Shown: piece by piece, positions 6,370 to 14,287 of the stretch
How the letters are laid out: the number at the start of each line of letters is the position of its first letter
Numbering within the stretch: position 1 is the first letter of the stretch
NCBI GenBank assembly: GCA_948896875.1
Contig: CAQUWW010000045.1
Coordinates: 1-21,476 of the forward strand
Direction of reading: 5' to 3'
DNA length: 21,476 bases
From: an uncultured Acetatifactor sp.
Lineage (GTDB): Bacteria > Bacillota > Clostridia > Lachnospirales > Lachnospiraceae
The notes under the pieces: model-generated
The model's database searches: none
Told to the model about the DNA's origin: nothing
The model's input: only the letters and a program-made list of their open reading frames with translations
Position numbers and translations under genes: made by a program

Positions 6370-8280
6370 TCACAGTTTTGCAAGCTCGGCCGCCCACAGA
6401 CTCACACAGGCGTCGGAGGGCATTCGCAGATCCCCTCTCGGCGACAAAGCCACACTGCCAATCTTCGGCCCGTCCGGCAGACAGGAACGTTTGAACTGTT
6501 GCGCAAAAAATCTCCTGTAAAAAATCTTCAGCCACTTCAAAATGACACTGTCTTCATATTGGCCTGCAAAAGCTTTTCTGGCCACCCGATATACCTTTGC
6601 CGGCGGAAAGCCGCAACGCAGCATATAGTACAGGAAGAAATCATGCAGCTCATAAGGGCCCACCAGATCCTCTGTCCTCTGAGAAATCACCCCATCCACC
6701 GGAGGCAGTAATTCCGGGCTTACCGGCGTATCCAGCACATCCCTGAGAACAGCTGACAATTCTTCATCACCGCAGGTATCCGCATAATACTGTACCAGAT
6801 GACGCACCAGTGTCTTGGGCACACCGGCATTCACACCGTACATGGACATATGATCCCCATTATAAGTAGCCCATCCCAAAGCCAGCTCCGACATATCTCC
6901 CGTTCCAATGACCAGACCGTTCACCCGGTTGGCCAGGTCCATAAGTACCTGGGTACGCTCTCTGGCCTGTCCGTTTTCATAGGTCACATCATGATTAGAG
7001 CTGTCCTGTCCGATATCACGGAAGTGAACCTCCACCGCCTCTCTGATATCCACCTCCTGCAGTCTGACCCCCAGGGTCTGCGCCAATCCACAGGCATTTC
7101 CTCTGGTTTGTGCCGTCGTTCCGAAGCAGGGCATGGTTACCGCAAGAATCCCCTTCCGGTCAAGCCCCAGCAAATCAAAGGTCCTGACAGTAACCAGCAA
7201 AGCCAGGGTAGAATCCAATCCTCCTGACACGCCCACAACAGCCCTGGAAAGTCCCGTATGCTCGAATCTCTTCTTCAAACCATAGGACTGAATGGACAGA
7301 ATCTCCTCGCAGCGCCTGTCCCTCTCCTCCTGTTTGACCGGTACAAAGGGCATACACTCGAAAGAGCGATCCAGCCTGGTCTCTGTCAGGTTCAATCGGA
7401 AAGGCACTTGTACATACGTCTCCTGCGGTTCCTGCCCGAAGGTACCCATACGCCTTCTGTCCGAAAGAAGTCTCTCTATATCGATATCGCCGTAAATCGT
7501 TTCACAGCTGAATTTCTTCACCTGTGTCAGCACTGTCCCGTTTTCCGCTATCAGATTATGTCCCCCAAACACCAGGTCCTGGGTGGACTCCCCCTCTCCC
7601 GCGGAAGTATAGATATAACCGCAGATCAGGCGGGCGCTGGACGATTTTACCAGAAGCTCCCTGTATTCGTCCTTCCCAATGGTCTCATTCGATGCGGAAA
7701 GGTTGGCAATGACAGTGGCTCCTTTCATGGCATGGCTGGTTCCCGGTGAATTGGCCACCCACAGATCCTCACAGATTTCACAGCCCACCGTAAGTCCGTG
7801 CATGGTTTCACACACAAATAAAATGTTTGTTCCAAAAGGAATTGTTTTTCCTGCAAAAGAAAAGGGGACAGGCTCCCTGTTGCCCTCCGTAAAATGCCGC
7901 CCCTCATAAAATTCCGCATAAGACGGAATATTGGCTTTGGGAACCAGGCCCAGAATCTCTCCGTTCCAAAGTACCGCCGCCACATTGTAAAGTCTGCCGT
8001 CCCGCTCCATTGGCAGCCCCACCATAATCAGAGCATCCTTTTCCCGGGTACACGCCGCAATCCTCATAAGCTGCGCGGACGCCTCCTCCAGCAACAGCTG
8101 CTGCAAGAACAAATCCCCGCAGGTATATCCGGTGATGCACAGCTCCGGAAAAACGATAATTTTTGCACCGGCCGCATATGCTTCCTCCAGCTTTCTGCAA
8201 ATCTCTTCCCCATTATATACAGGGTCTGCCACCCTGATCTTTGGCGTCACCGCCGCTGCCTTGATAAATCCCTGCTTCAT
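6370..8280 (-). CDS. nadE: Glutamine-dependent NAD synthetase
   Basis: NadE makes NAD from deamido-NAD, with ammonia released from glutamine by its own N-terminal domain. The protein is 636 residues, the two-domain form. The nitrilase-type amidase covers about 1-290, with the Glu-Lys-Cys triad at Glu46 (FPELCITGY), Lys115 (VPKANIPSY) and Cys170 (CEICEDLWV). The synthetase domain starts with the P-loop-like SGGLDS at about 352-357 and continues through GTGDMSELALGW. I chose the ATG at 8280 because GGAGAGGA lies 6 bases before it; the ATG at 8295 overlaps that site. It is the last gene of the likely methyltransferase-hslO-nadE unit, 56 bases after hslO. Confidence 0.96.
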   Translation of the reverse strand: MKQGFIKAAAVTPKIRVADPVYNGEEICRKLEEAYAAGAKIIVFPELCITGYTCGDLFLQQLLLEEASAQLMRIAACTREKDALIMVGLPMERDGRLYNVAAVLWNGEILGLVPKANIPSYAEFYEGRHFTEGNREPVPFSFAGKTIPFGTNILFVCETMHGLTVGCEICEDLWVANSPGTSHAMKGATVIANLSASNETIGKDEYRELLVKSSSARLICGYIYTSAGEGESTQDLVFGGHNLIAENGTVLTQVKKFSCETIYGDIDIERLLSDRRRMGTFGQEPQETYVQVPFRLNLTETRLDRSFECMPFVPVKQEERDRRCEEILSIQSYGLKKRFEHTGLSRAVVGVSGGLDSTLALLVTVRTFDLLGLDRKGILAVTMPCFGTTAQTRGNACGLAQTLGVRLQEVDIREAVEVHFRDIGQDSSNHDVTYENGQARERTQVLMDLANRVNGLVIGTGDMSELALGWATYNGDHMSMYGVNAGVPKTLVRHLVQYYADTCGDEELSAVLRDVLDTPVSPELLPPVDGVISQRTEDLVGPYELHDFFLYYMLRCGFPPAKVYRVARKAFAGQYEDSVILKWLKIFYRRFFAQQFKRSCLPDGPKIGSVALSPRGDLRMPSDACVSLWAAELAKL

Positions 8281-8336
8281 GGTATTCCTCTCCAAACACT
8301 GCCTGCCGTTTTATAGTTCCTGCCTACGTTTCCCGG

Positions 8337-9215
8337 TTATCTGCTTTTTCGATACAAGGTTTTCAGCTCTTCCACACTGAACTTATAATTTTTATTACAA
8401 AAATGACAGTTTACTTCAATTTCCTGTCCATCCTCTATCATATCCTGTATTTCCTCTTTCCCCAGGCTGATCAGCATCTTCTCTATCCGACTCTTGTCAC
8501 AGTTGCAATAGAATTCCGCAGGCATGGTTTCCAGTATCTCACAATTCAGTCCATCCAGCAGTTGTTCCAGCATCTGCTCCGGTGTATTTCCCTGGTCCAG
8601 CACGGCTGTCACCGAAGGTATCCTGCTCAGATTGTCCTCCAGTCTGCCAATCACGGATTCCTCCGCAAAAGGCATCAGCTGAACGATAAAGCCTCCTGCC
8701 TGCTTCACCGTATTCCCCCGCTCCATCAATACGCCCAGCCCCACAGAGGAAGGCACCTGCTCGGAAGTCGCAAAATAGTAAGTCAGATCCTCCGCAATTT
8801 CTCCTGTCTGAAGTAAAGTCTGCCCAATATAAGGCTCTTTTAACCCCATATCTCTGATGACTCGAAGCGTTCCCTGTCCGATTGCTCCTCCTACATCCAG
8901 TTTCCCCTGCATATTCGCAGGAAGAATCACATCCGGCACATTGGCATACCCCTTCACCCTGCCCCGGGAATCCGCAGTTACCATCAGCCCCTTTACAGGC
9001 CCGTCTCCCTTGATCTGAAGGGTCAGCAGATCCTCCTCTCCCTTCAGCATACTGCCCATCATCACTCCGGCGCTGAGCAGACGCCCCAGCGCCGCCGTAA
9101 CCACCGGACTGGTATTATGGGCCTGTCTCGCCCTTTCCACCACATTCCTTGTGGTACAGGCAAATGCCCGAATCTGCGCCCCCGCCGCAGTGGCGCGTAC
9201 TATATAATCCGTCAT
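8337..9215 (-). CDS. hslO: Redox-regulated chaperone Hsp33
   Basis: Hsp33 is a cytoplasmic holdase that binds zinc through four cysteines when reduced and becomes active when they are oxidised. At 292 residues the length is typical. The C-terminal redox switch is complete: a CxC pair in YCNCDKSR and a CxxC pair in VNCHFCNKNY. The N-terminal TDYIVRATAAGAQIRAF and GGAIGQGTLRVI are also family-like. I chose the ATG at 9215, which has AAGGCGG just upstream; the ATG at 9233 overlaps that site. It starts 34 bases after the methyltransferase stop, so the two are probably cotranscribed. Confidence 0.95.
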   Translation of the reverse strand: MTDYIVRATAAGAQIRAFACTTRNVVERARQAHNTSPVVTAALGRLLSAGVMMGSMLKGEEDLLTLQIKGDGPVKGLMVTADSRGRVKGYANVPDVILPANMQGKLDVGGAIGQGTLRVIRDMGLKEPYIGQTLLQTGEIAEDLTYYFATSEQVPSSVGLGVLMERGNTVKQAGGFIVQLMPFAEESVIGRLEDNLSRIPSVTAVLDQGNTPEQMLEQLLDGLNCEILETMPAEFYCNCDKSRIEKMLISLGKEEIQDMIEDGQEIEVNCHFCNKNYKFSVEELKTLYRKSR

Positions 9216-9249
9216 ATTCCGCCTTCTTTCCACGTATATCTCTCACAAA

Positions 9250-10044
9250 CTACAGAGCTGTCTTGCCCTGTTCCCTGGCCACAATATACACTCTCTCGGT
9301 CCGGTCCGTAGCACCCTCTCCCGTGTCCGCATCCAGGACCTCCACCACGACCATACCGGCCTGACTTACTAGGCGCGTCATCTGTTCCGCTGTGTAGCCC
9401 CGCTGAAAATGAGTCTCCGTAAACCTCCGGAAATGCTCTCCCTCTTCCCTGACAAATACCGTCAGATCGTACTCGTTCATTTCCTCCTCCGGGTCATAAA
9501 AATTCTCCCAGATAAAGCTGCAGTCCTCCCGGTTCTCCGCAATGGTAGTATTCCCGATGACTTCCCGGTATTTATATACCGTGTTAAAATCAAAGATAAA
9601 GACACCGCCGGGAAAGAGATAATTATTCACCAGAGAAAATACTTCCGCCAGCTCTTCCTCCTCCAGAATATAATTCAGAGAATCGCACACGCAGAACACG
9701 GTGCCCACCGTGCTGTACAGCTCCAGCTCCCGCATGTCCTGCTGCAGATAGAGGATTTCCGAACCACTTTTTTCCTTCTTCTCCATGGCGATATTCAGCA
9801 TGTCCCCGGAGACATCCACGCCCATCATATCGTATCCCTTCCGATACAGAAGCTCCGTCAGCGTCCCCGTGCCACAGCCCAGGTCCAGCACCAGATTTTT
9901 CTCGGAATCCAACACGCCTTCCGCATCCCGCTCCGGCTTTGACACACCGTACTTCCGAATCAGCATATCAAGGCGCTCCGCCCACTGTTCATAGGGGACG
10001 TTATCCATCAGTCCGTCATAAACCCCTGCAAAATCCTGATACAT
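9250..10044 (-). CDS. Class I SAM-dependent methyltransferase
   Basis: This is a 264-residue soluble protein. The N-terminus MYQDFAGVYDGLMDNVPYEQWAERL is common to a clostridial methyltransferase group. SAM-binding motif I is VLDLGCGTGTLTELL (about 51-65), followed by GVDVSGDML (motif II) and QDMREL (motif III). The substrate cannot be told from the sequence. The gene is first in the likely unit with hslO and nadE. The ATG has GGCGGAGACGGAG directly before it. I see no convincing promoter in the repeat-filled 260 bases upstream. Confidence 0.88.
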   Translation of the reverse strand: MYQDFAGVYDGLMDNVPYEQWAERLDMLIRKYGVSKPERDAEGVLDSEKNLVLDLGCGTGTLTELLYRKGYDMMGVDVSGDMLNIAMEKKEKSGSEILYLQQDMRELELYSTVGTVFCVCDSLNYILEEEELAEVFSLVNNYLFPGGVFIFDFNTVYKYREVIGNTTIAENREDCSFIWENFYDPEEEMNEYDLTVFVREEGEHFRRFTETHFQRGYTAEQMTRLVSQAGMVVVEVLDADTGEGATDRTERVYIVAREQGKTAL

Positions 10045-10102
10045 CTCCGTCTCCGCCCCCCAATTCTTCTATTCTGATTTATTTCCTTTCCACTCTGTTC
10101 CC

Positions 10103-10136
10103 TGCCACGTCCTGTTTCTTGCCACGTCCTGTTTCC
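10103..10136. repeat. 17-bp tandem repeat, two units
   Basis: The unit TGCCACGTCCTGTTTCT occurs at 10103-10119 and again, with one mismatch at the end, at 10120-10136. A shortened TGCCACTTCT follows. It grades into the 44-bp period repeat that begins at 10147. Confidence 0.8.
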
Positions 10137-10146
10137 TGCCACTTCT

Positions 10147-10260
10147 CGGCGCTTTCTGTCCCCTGACACTTCTCACTATGCCCTGTATCTCGCCGCTTTC
10201 TGTCCTCTGACACTTCTCACCATATCAGGCTTCCCGCCGCGTCCTGCTCCTCGGATCCGG
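10147..10260. repeat. 44-bp period degenerate tandem repeat
   Basis: A 33-base block at 10147-10179 (containing TTTCTGTCCCCTGACACTTC) recurs at 10191-10223 with 30 of 33 bases identical. A third decayed start (CGCCGC) lies 44 bases further on at 10235. Together with the 17-bp repeat it fills most of the gap between the DUF368 gene and the methyltransferase gene. No open frame or promoter stands out here. Confidence 0.75.
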
Positions 10261-10305
10261 CAAGCATATTACACTCTGCCGAACAGTCCGCTCCATCCGT
10301 CGGCG

Positions 10306-11151
10306 TCACTCGCCCAGCTTCATGGCAATGGCAATCCCTGCCGCCAGCGCAAGCACCCCCGTGAGGAAGCTCACCACAGTCAGAGCCGGGAAGCTTCCCA
10401 TCAACAGAATCGCAATAGGGGAAGACACAATCAGCCCGATTATAGCCCAGTAGGCATACAGCGGAAACTTCTCAAAAATAATCTCCACCAGCTTCGCAAT
10501 GCCGAAGATTCCTGCCACCACACCGATACCAAAGGGAATCAGAATCCCGCAGCCGGTGAGAATCCCATCCATGTCAAAAGCGGCAAGGGCCGTAAAGAAA
10601 TCCTTCACCGCATTCAGCACCGGATAGTAAAAGCCCATCAGCATCAAGACCATGGAACCACTGACACCGGGAATTACCATGGTGGCGGAAGTAATAATCC
10701 CCACACCCACCAACGTCACCGCGTTGACCAGGCTGAAAGACAGATCCGCCGCCTGACCTTCCGTCTCACCCATGGCGGCCATCCCCACCACCAACGCGAA
10801 GAAAAAGATGCATGCGGCAAGAGGCCCCACCTTCACGCCCTTCCCCTTCACTTTCTTCCAAACAGCAGGGAGACCACCCAGAATCAATCCAATAAACAGC
10901 AGATTGGTCTGAATGGGAAAATGCTCAAAGAGATACGTAAGACCGAAAGAGCTGCCTGCCACAGCCACCACCATACCCACTGCAATGGGCAGCAGAAACA
11001 ATATACTTTTCTTCAGCTCGCTGAACAAATGTGTAATACAGTGAATCAATTTGTCATAAATTCCCATGGAGACCATCATAGTGCCCCCGCTGACGCCGGG
11101 AATAATATTTGCAATCCCGATTACCACTCCCTTGAAAAAACTTTTAATCAT
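10306..11151 (-). CDS. popT: DUF368 membrane protein, PopT-type undecaprenyl-phosphate translocase
   Basis: This is a 281-residue protein with about eight hydrophobic segments. The two halves carry the same signature: IPGVSGGTMMVS at about 17-28 and IPGVSGSMVLML at about 160-171. That internal duplication is diagnostic of DUF368. Members of this family have been shown to flip undecaprenyl phosphate, the carrier lipid for cell-wall and surface-polymer synthesis, back across the membrane; function here rests on the family. The ATG has GGAG 7 bases upstream. It follows hisC by 73 bases, and that gap holds a good promoter of its own (11190-11218), so it may be expressed separately from hisC. Confidence 0.9.
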   Translation of the reverse strand: MIKSFFKGVVIGIANIIPGVSGGTMMVSMGIYDKLIHCITHLFSELKKSILFLLPIAVGMVVAVAGSSFGLTYLFEHFPIQTNLLFIGLILGGLPAVWKKVKGKGVKVGPLAACIFFFALVVGMAAMGETEGQAADLSFSLVNAVTLVGVGIITSATMVIPGVSGSMVLMLMGFYYPVLNAVKDFFTALAAFDMDGILTGCGILIPFGIGVVAGIFGIAKLVEIIFEKFPLYAYWAIIGLIVSSPIAILLMGSFPALTVVSFLTGVLALAAGIAIAMKLGE

Positions 11152-11189
11152 TGAAATTCTCCATTCCTTCCTTATTAATCTCGATTCTG

Positions 11190-11218
11190 ATTATACCCAT
11201 TTTATGGGAATTCGTCCA
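11190..11218 (-). promoter_or_regulatory. Promoter of the DUF368 gene with a palindrome in the spacer
   Basis: On the minus strand TGGACG (11218-11213), a 17-base spacer and TATAAT (11195-11190) form a promoter. The spacer contains CCCAT-AAA-ATGGG, an inverted repeat in the position expected for an operator, and TGGG directly precedes the -10. The -35 matches consensus at four of six bases. Confidence 0.55.
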
Positions 11219-11224
11219 CAAAAA

Positions 11225-12280
11225 TTATTTGTTCACATAAGATTTCAAAAAATCCAGCAATCTGTCCATCTCCTCGTCCGTGCCCACGGTAATCCGCAGA
11301 TATTCCGATATTCTGGGCTTATTCCAATACCTAACATAAATGTCTTCCTGCCGGAGGGCCCTGAAAATCTGTTCCGCCGGTATGCTCTCATGGGTGGCAA
11401 AGATGAAATTAGTCCTGGAATCCGGGAAGGAAAATCCCAGCTTCTTCAATTCCACTTTCACCCGCTCTCTTGTGGCGATAATTTTCGCCGTAGTCTCTCT
11501 GAAATAAGCGTCGTCTCTCACCGCCTCCGCTCCCAGAATCTGAGAAGGCAGATTCATGGTGTAGGAGTTGAAAGAGAACTTCACATCGTTTAAGTATCGG
11601 ATCAGTTTCTCACTGCCGATGCAGAAGCCGATGCGCAGGCCGGCCATGGCTCTGGATTTGGAAAAGGTCTGCACCACCAGCAGATTGTCATACTTTTCCA
11701 CCAAAGGTAATGCCGATACGCCGCCAAAGTCCACATAGGCTTCGTCCACAATCACCACCACATCCTGATTGGCCCGGATGATTTCCTCCACTGTCTCCAG
11801 ACTCTCCAAAAGCCCGGTAGGCGCGTTGGGATTTGGGAATATCACACCGCCGTTGGGCTGTCTGTAATCCTCCGGACGAATGTGCCAATTCTCATCCAAT
11901 ACGCAGGTTTGATAGGGAATCCGGTGCAGCTGCGCCCACACATCATAGAAGGAATAGGTCACATCCGGAAACAATATGGGCTGACCGTCGTTGAAAAAGG
12001 TCATGAAGGCCATGGACAGCACATCGTCGGACCCCACACCAACGAACACCTGGGACGGCTTCACGCCGTAATACGCCGCCAGCGCATTCACCAGCACAGA
12101 GGTGTCCGGGTCCGGGTATAAGCGCAGAGCCTCCCAGTCCGCTTCCGCCGCCAGCTTTGCCACCCCGGGTGCAGGGGGGTAAGGGCATTCGTTGGTATTT
12201 AACTTGATAATATTTTTCTTTTGAGGCTGTTCTCCCGCCACATAAGGGGTTACTCTACGTACCTTTTCTTCCCAGCTCAT
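11225..12280 (-). CDS. hisC: Histidinol-phosphate aminotransferase
   Basis: This is a PLP-dependent aminotransferase that converts imidazole-acetol phosphate to histidinol phosphate in histidine synthesis. The length of 351 residues is normal. The start of the fold (IKLNTNECPYPPAP, about 25-38), FPNPNAPTG, VDEAYVDFGG and the PLP lysine Lys208 in QTFSKSRAMAGLRIGF are all typical. The gene stands apart from other his genes, so it could also serve aromatic amino-acid transamination, as some HisC proteins do. It starts 67 bases after the glycosyltransferase gene, and GGAGAGAAAAG precedes the ATG. Confidence 0.93.
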   Translation of the reverse strand: MSWEEKVRRVTPYVAGEQPQKKNIIKLNTNECPYPPAPGVAKLAAEADWEALRLYPDPDTSVLVNALAAYYGVKPSQVFVGVGSDDVLSMAFMTFFNDGQPILFPDVTYSFYDVWAQLHRIPYQTCVLDENWHIRPEDYRQPNGGVIFPNPNAPTGLLESLETVEEIIRANQDVVVIVDEAYVDFGGVSALPLVEKYDNLLVVQTFSKSRAMAGLRIGFCIGSEKLIRYLNDVKFSFNSYTMNLPSQILGAEAVRDDAYFRETTAKIIATRERVKVELKKLGFSFPDSRTNFIFATHESIPAEQIFRALRQEDIYVRYWNKPRISEYLRITVGTDEEMDRLLDFLKSYVNK

Positions 12281-12347
12281 CTTTTCTCTCCGTCTCTTTT
12301 TGTCTTATTTTCCGTTATCGATTTTATCCTGGATCAGCTTATACATT

Positions 12348-13358
12348 TCAACCGCGCCTGCGCAGCTCCTCCCTGTAAACCTGCACCTGTTCCGGACATC
12401 CCAGCTGCTCATAGCAGCGAATCAGTCCTTCCAGGCTCTCCCGGCCTCCGGCCTGCAGGTTCAGGATGGGCGAGGTCTCATACACCGCATTGTAGTACCA
12501 TATCGCGGCCTCCTCCCAGTCCTCGTTCTCCTCGTAAAAATGGCCCATCTCACAGCAGATCTCCGAATTCGCTTCCTCCGCAATCACCTTGGAGGTATAT
12601 TTGAAAAAAGTAACCGTATCCCCGGCCAGCCTGGCCGCCTTCGCCACGATACAGCAGGCCTGGGCCATCTCCTCGCTGTCACGCTCGTTGTCCGCCGCAG
12701 ACTTAAGGAATGTGTCTGCCGCCTGTGCAAAGTCCTCCTCGTCTCCCGTCAGCATCAGCTCCCTGGCATAGAGGCCGTGGAGACGCTTTGGCAGGCGATA
12801 TCCATCAATGCAATGCCTGTGAAAATTTTCCAGATCACGCTTTGCATGGCTCTCCTCCGGCAGATGAGTGATGACAATATCACTGTCGTAAATCACAGGA
12901 GTCAGCCGCACCGTCTCATGAATGGGCGCCTCCCAGACGAAATCCCGTTTCCTTTTGAAAAGTTTGGGACGATATTCCTCATCAAAATTATAGACCGTTC
13001 CAAACTGGAGCTGATTGGCATATTTCATCTGTACAATCTCGATCTCGGGAAGCAGGGTTTCCTTCAAAAGCCGGAATTTCTCCCTGTTCTCCGCGGACAG
13101 TACCTCGTCTGCATCCGCAGAATAGATATATTCCATACTGGCCTTGGAAAATGCAAAATTCCTGGCGGCGCTGAAATCGTCAATCCACTGAAAATCATAG
13201 ACATGCTCCGTGTATCGTCCGGCAATTTCCTTCGTGGCGTCTGTGGACCCCGTGTCCACAATGATGATCTCGTCCGCAAGCATTGCCACACTGTCCAGAC
13301 ACCTGGCCAGTATCTTTTCTTCATTTTTCACTATCATACACAGGGAAATTGTAATCAT
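12348..13358 (-). CDS. Family 2 glycosyltransferase with C-terminal helical repeats
   Basis: The protein is 336 residues. The GT2 catalytic domain covers about 1-215: ISLCMIVKNEEKILARCLDS at the start, IIIVDTGSTD (31-40) for nucleotide-sugar binding, and the metal-binding DAD at 82-84 in YSADADEVL. The remaining residues form helical pairs with TPR-like spacing (EEAAIWYYNAV, LIRCYEQLGCPEQVQVYREEL). This layout is common in Firmicutes glycosyltransferases acting on surface glycans or proteins; donor and acceptor are unknown. There is no signal peptide or membrane segment. GAGGAAG lies 4 bases before the ATG. Confidence 0.9.
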   Translation of the reverse strand: MITISLCMIVKNEEKILARCLDSVAMLADEIIIVDTGSTDATKEIAGRYTEHVYDFQWIDDFSAARNFAFSKASMEYIYSADADEVLSAENREKFRLLKETLLPEIEIVQMKYANQLQFGTVYNFDEEYRPKLFKRKRDFVWEAPIHETVRLTPVIYDSDIVITHLPEESHAKRDLENFHRHCIDGYRLPKRLHGLYARELMLTGDEEDFAQAADTFLKSAADNERDSEEMAQACCIVAKAARLAGDTVTFFKYTSKVIAEEANSEICCEMGHFYEENEDWEEAAIWYYNAVYETSPILNLQAGGRESLEGLIRCYEQLGCPEQVQVYREELRRRG

Positions 13359-13392
13359 TTACTTCCTCTTTCTGCCCCTTTTATTCCTGCGG

Positions 13393-13424
13393 GCAAAGTA
13401 TCAGGTCAGTGAAGCTGACTTTGC
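13393..13424 (-). promoter_or_regulatory. Stem-loop in the glycosyltransferase leader
   Basis: GCAAA pairs with TTTGC and GTCAG pairs with CTGAC around a 5-base loop, with a 6-base bulge on one side. It lies about 35 bases before the glycosyltransferase ATG in the predicted 130-base leader. No T-run follows on the minus strand, so termination is not supported; its role is unknown. Confidence 0.35.
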
Positions 13425-13496
13425 TCCATTTCCATTTTCGCGCGTCTACGGCCCTGCTTCCCTTTCCATCTCCGAAGCTCCAACCTGCCATGTGTA

Positions 13497-13525
13497 ATCA
13501 TACCAGAAAGCGCCGGAAGACACAA
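13497..13525 (-). promoter_or_regulatory. Promoter for the glycosyltransferase-hisC unit
   Basis: TTGTGT (13525-13520), a 17-base spacer ending in CTGG, and TATGAT (13502-13497) lie on the minus strand. The TG before the -10 makes it an extended -10 promoter, which can compensate for the weak -35. It would give a leader of about 130 bases. Confidence 0.45.
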
Positions 13526-13554
13526 CTGGATTTCAATAAAAGACCGGCTATGAA

Positions 13555-14004
13555 TTATGGATTTTCATAAAGTCGGGTAAGCAGACAATCGATGTCTGTA
13601 GAATAGGCTGGATGTTTACCTGCGGCGTAATCATCAAGATACTGCTGACATTCTGAAATGATACGTTGGGAGTTCCTGTCAATGATAGTCTGAATTAAAG
13701 AAGCGAAAACATTACCTTCTATACGATAACGAATAAGATATTGTTTTGTCACCGGAAACATTTTTATGTAATGAATACCATGATGATGGTGCGGCCTGGT
13801 GGCTACCCTTGGTGGCAAAGAAAAATATTGCTGTTTTGGCGTGGATGGGGAAATGTTGGAGCGGATTGGCACTGCGAAATTATGGAAATGTCCTTTATAA
13901 GCCAAACGTATGATAAGAACATATGGTCTTTTGGATTTTGAAAGGACTTCACAGTCACAGGAATATTTATCTAACAGATCAGTGCGGATAGTAACAAGTT
14001 TCAT
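13555..14004 (-). CDS. ToxN/AbiQ-like type III toxin (probable RNA endoribonuclease)
   Basis: The 149-residue protein has the landmarks of the ToxN/AbiQ fold (PF13958): N-terminal MKLVTI, KRPYVLIIRL (25-34), the beta-strand ending FAVPIRSN (43-50) where the family has its PLTS active-site motif, IKMFPV (80-85), and a C-terminal helical part with LIQTIIDRNSQRI and a final LLTRLYE. A histidine cluster, HHHHG (72-76), precedes the KMFPV strand. The frame stays open upstream to 14238, but translation must start at the ATG at 14004: AAAGGA lies 9 bases before it, and the upstream part reads through a promoter, a 5' hairpin and a terminator. Promoter, short RNA, terminator, toxin is the type III toxin-antitoxin arrangement. 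Such toxins cut RNA and are held inactive by the RNA. Subfamily (ToxN, CptN or TenpN) is not settled. Confidence 0.72.
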   Translation of the reverse strand: MKLVTIRTDLLDKYSCDCEVLSKSKRPYVLIIRLAYKGHFHNFAVPIRSNISPSTPKQQYFSLPPRVATRPHHHHGIHYIKMFPVTKQYLIRYRIEGNVFASLIQTIIDRNSQRIISECQQYLDDYAAGKHPAYSTDIDCLLTRLYENP

Positions 14005-14040
14005 ACTGACAGTTCCTTTCCCAGCATAAAAAGATACTTG

Positions 14041-14072
14041 AAAAACGGGACAGTCCTGCGACTGGTCCCGTC
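14041..14072 (-). terminator. Intrinsic terminator between the antitoxin RNA and the toxin gene
   Basis: On the minus strand ACGGGAC pairs with GTCCCGT and AGTC pairs with GACT around a 4-base loop, with one bulged C. The stem runs directly into TTTTT. It ends 37 bases before the toxin start codon, so most transcripts would stop here and a minority would read into the toxin gene. Confidence 0.85.
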
Positions 14073-14181
14073 TCACATGTAAGCGATATTCTACGCTCAA
14101 CAGCACCCCGTCGCTTCCGGAAGTTAAACATACACGTTCATCATATTCTGGCCGTGATGACCGACAGGTATTACTACCTGT
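14041..14181 (-). ncRNA. Candidate type III antitoxin RNA
   Basis: A transcript of about 140 bases is predicted from the promoter at 14186-14214 to the terminator at 14041-14072. It opens with a perfect hairpin (ACAGGTA-GTAA-TACCTGT, 14181-14164). It then contains two similar elements 57 bases apart. In the first, TCATC pairs with GATGA around a loop ending in AGAATAT. In the second, TGAGCG pairs with CGCTTA around a loop ending in AGAATAT. Both are followed at once by ACRTGT. The stems differ but still pair, while the loop motif is kept. Type III antitoxins are repeats of short pseudoknotted RNAs, so these may be two degenerate units. The RNA family is not recognised from sequence alone. Confidence 0.55.
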
Positions 14182-14185
14182 TCTT

Positions 14186-14214
14186 ATTATATGCAAATAT
14201 GAGGAAGATATCAA
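14186..14214 (-). promoter_or_regulatory. Promoter of the antitoxin RNA and toxin gene
   Basis: TTGATA (14214-14209), exactly 17 bases, and TATAAT (14191-14186) lie on the minus strand, close to the vegetative consensus. The 18-base palindrome at 14164-14181 overlaps the expected start point, so it is either an operator or the 5' hairpin of the RNA. Confidence 0.75.
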
Positions 14215-14287
14215 GACAAAAATTATAGAAATTCCCATAAAACAGGCTCACCGTTGGTTCATGGGTAAGTGAAAGCACATTTTATGG

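Noticed and set aside
8281..8295. Upstream ATG for nadE at 8295
   Set aside because: The GGAGAGGA ribosome site for the ATG at 8280 overlaps this codon, and the family N-terminus begins near MKQGFIKAAAV.
12300..13412. Plus-strand open frame of 370 codons
   Set aside because: It is antisense to the glycosyltransferase gene, which has clear GT2 motifs; no ribosome site or recognisable domain.
14005..14238. A 78-residue N-terminal extension of the toxin reading frame
   Set aside because: It reads through the -10 box, a perfect 5' hairpin and an intrinsic terminator. The ATG at 14004 has its own ribosome site and matches the family N-terminus.
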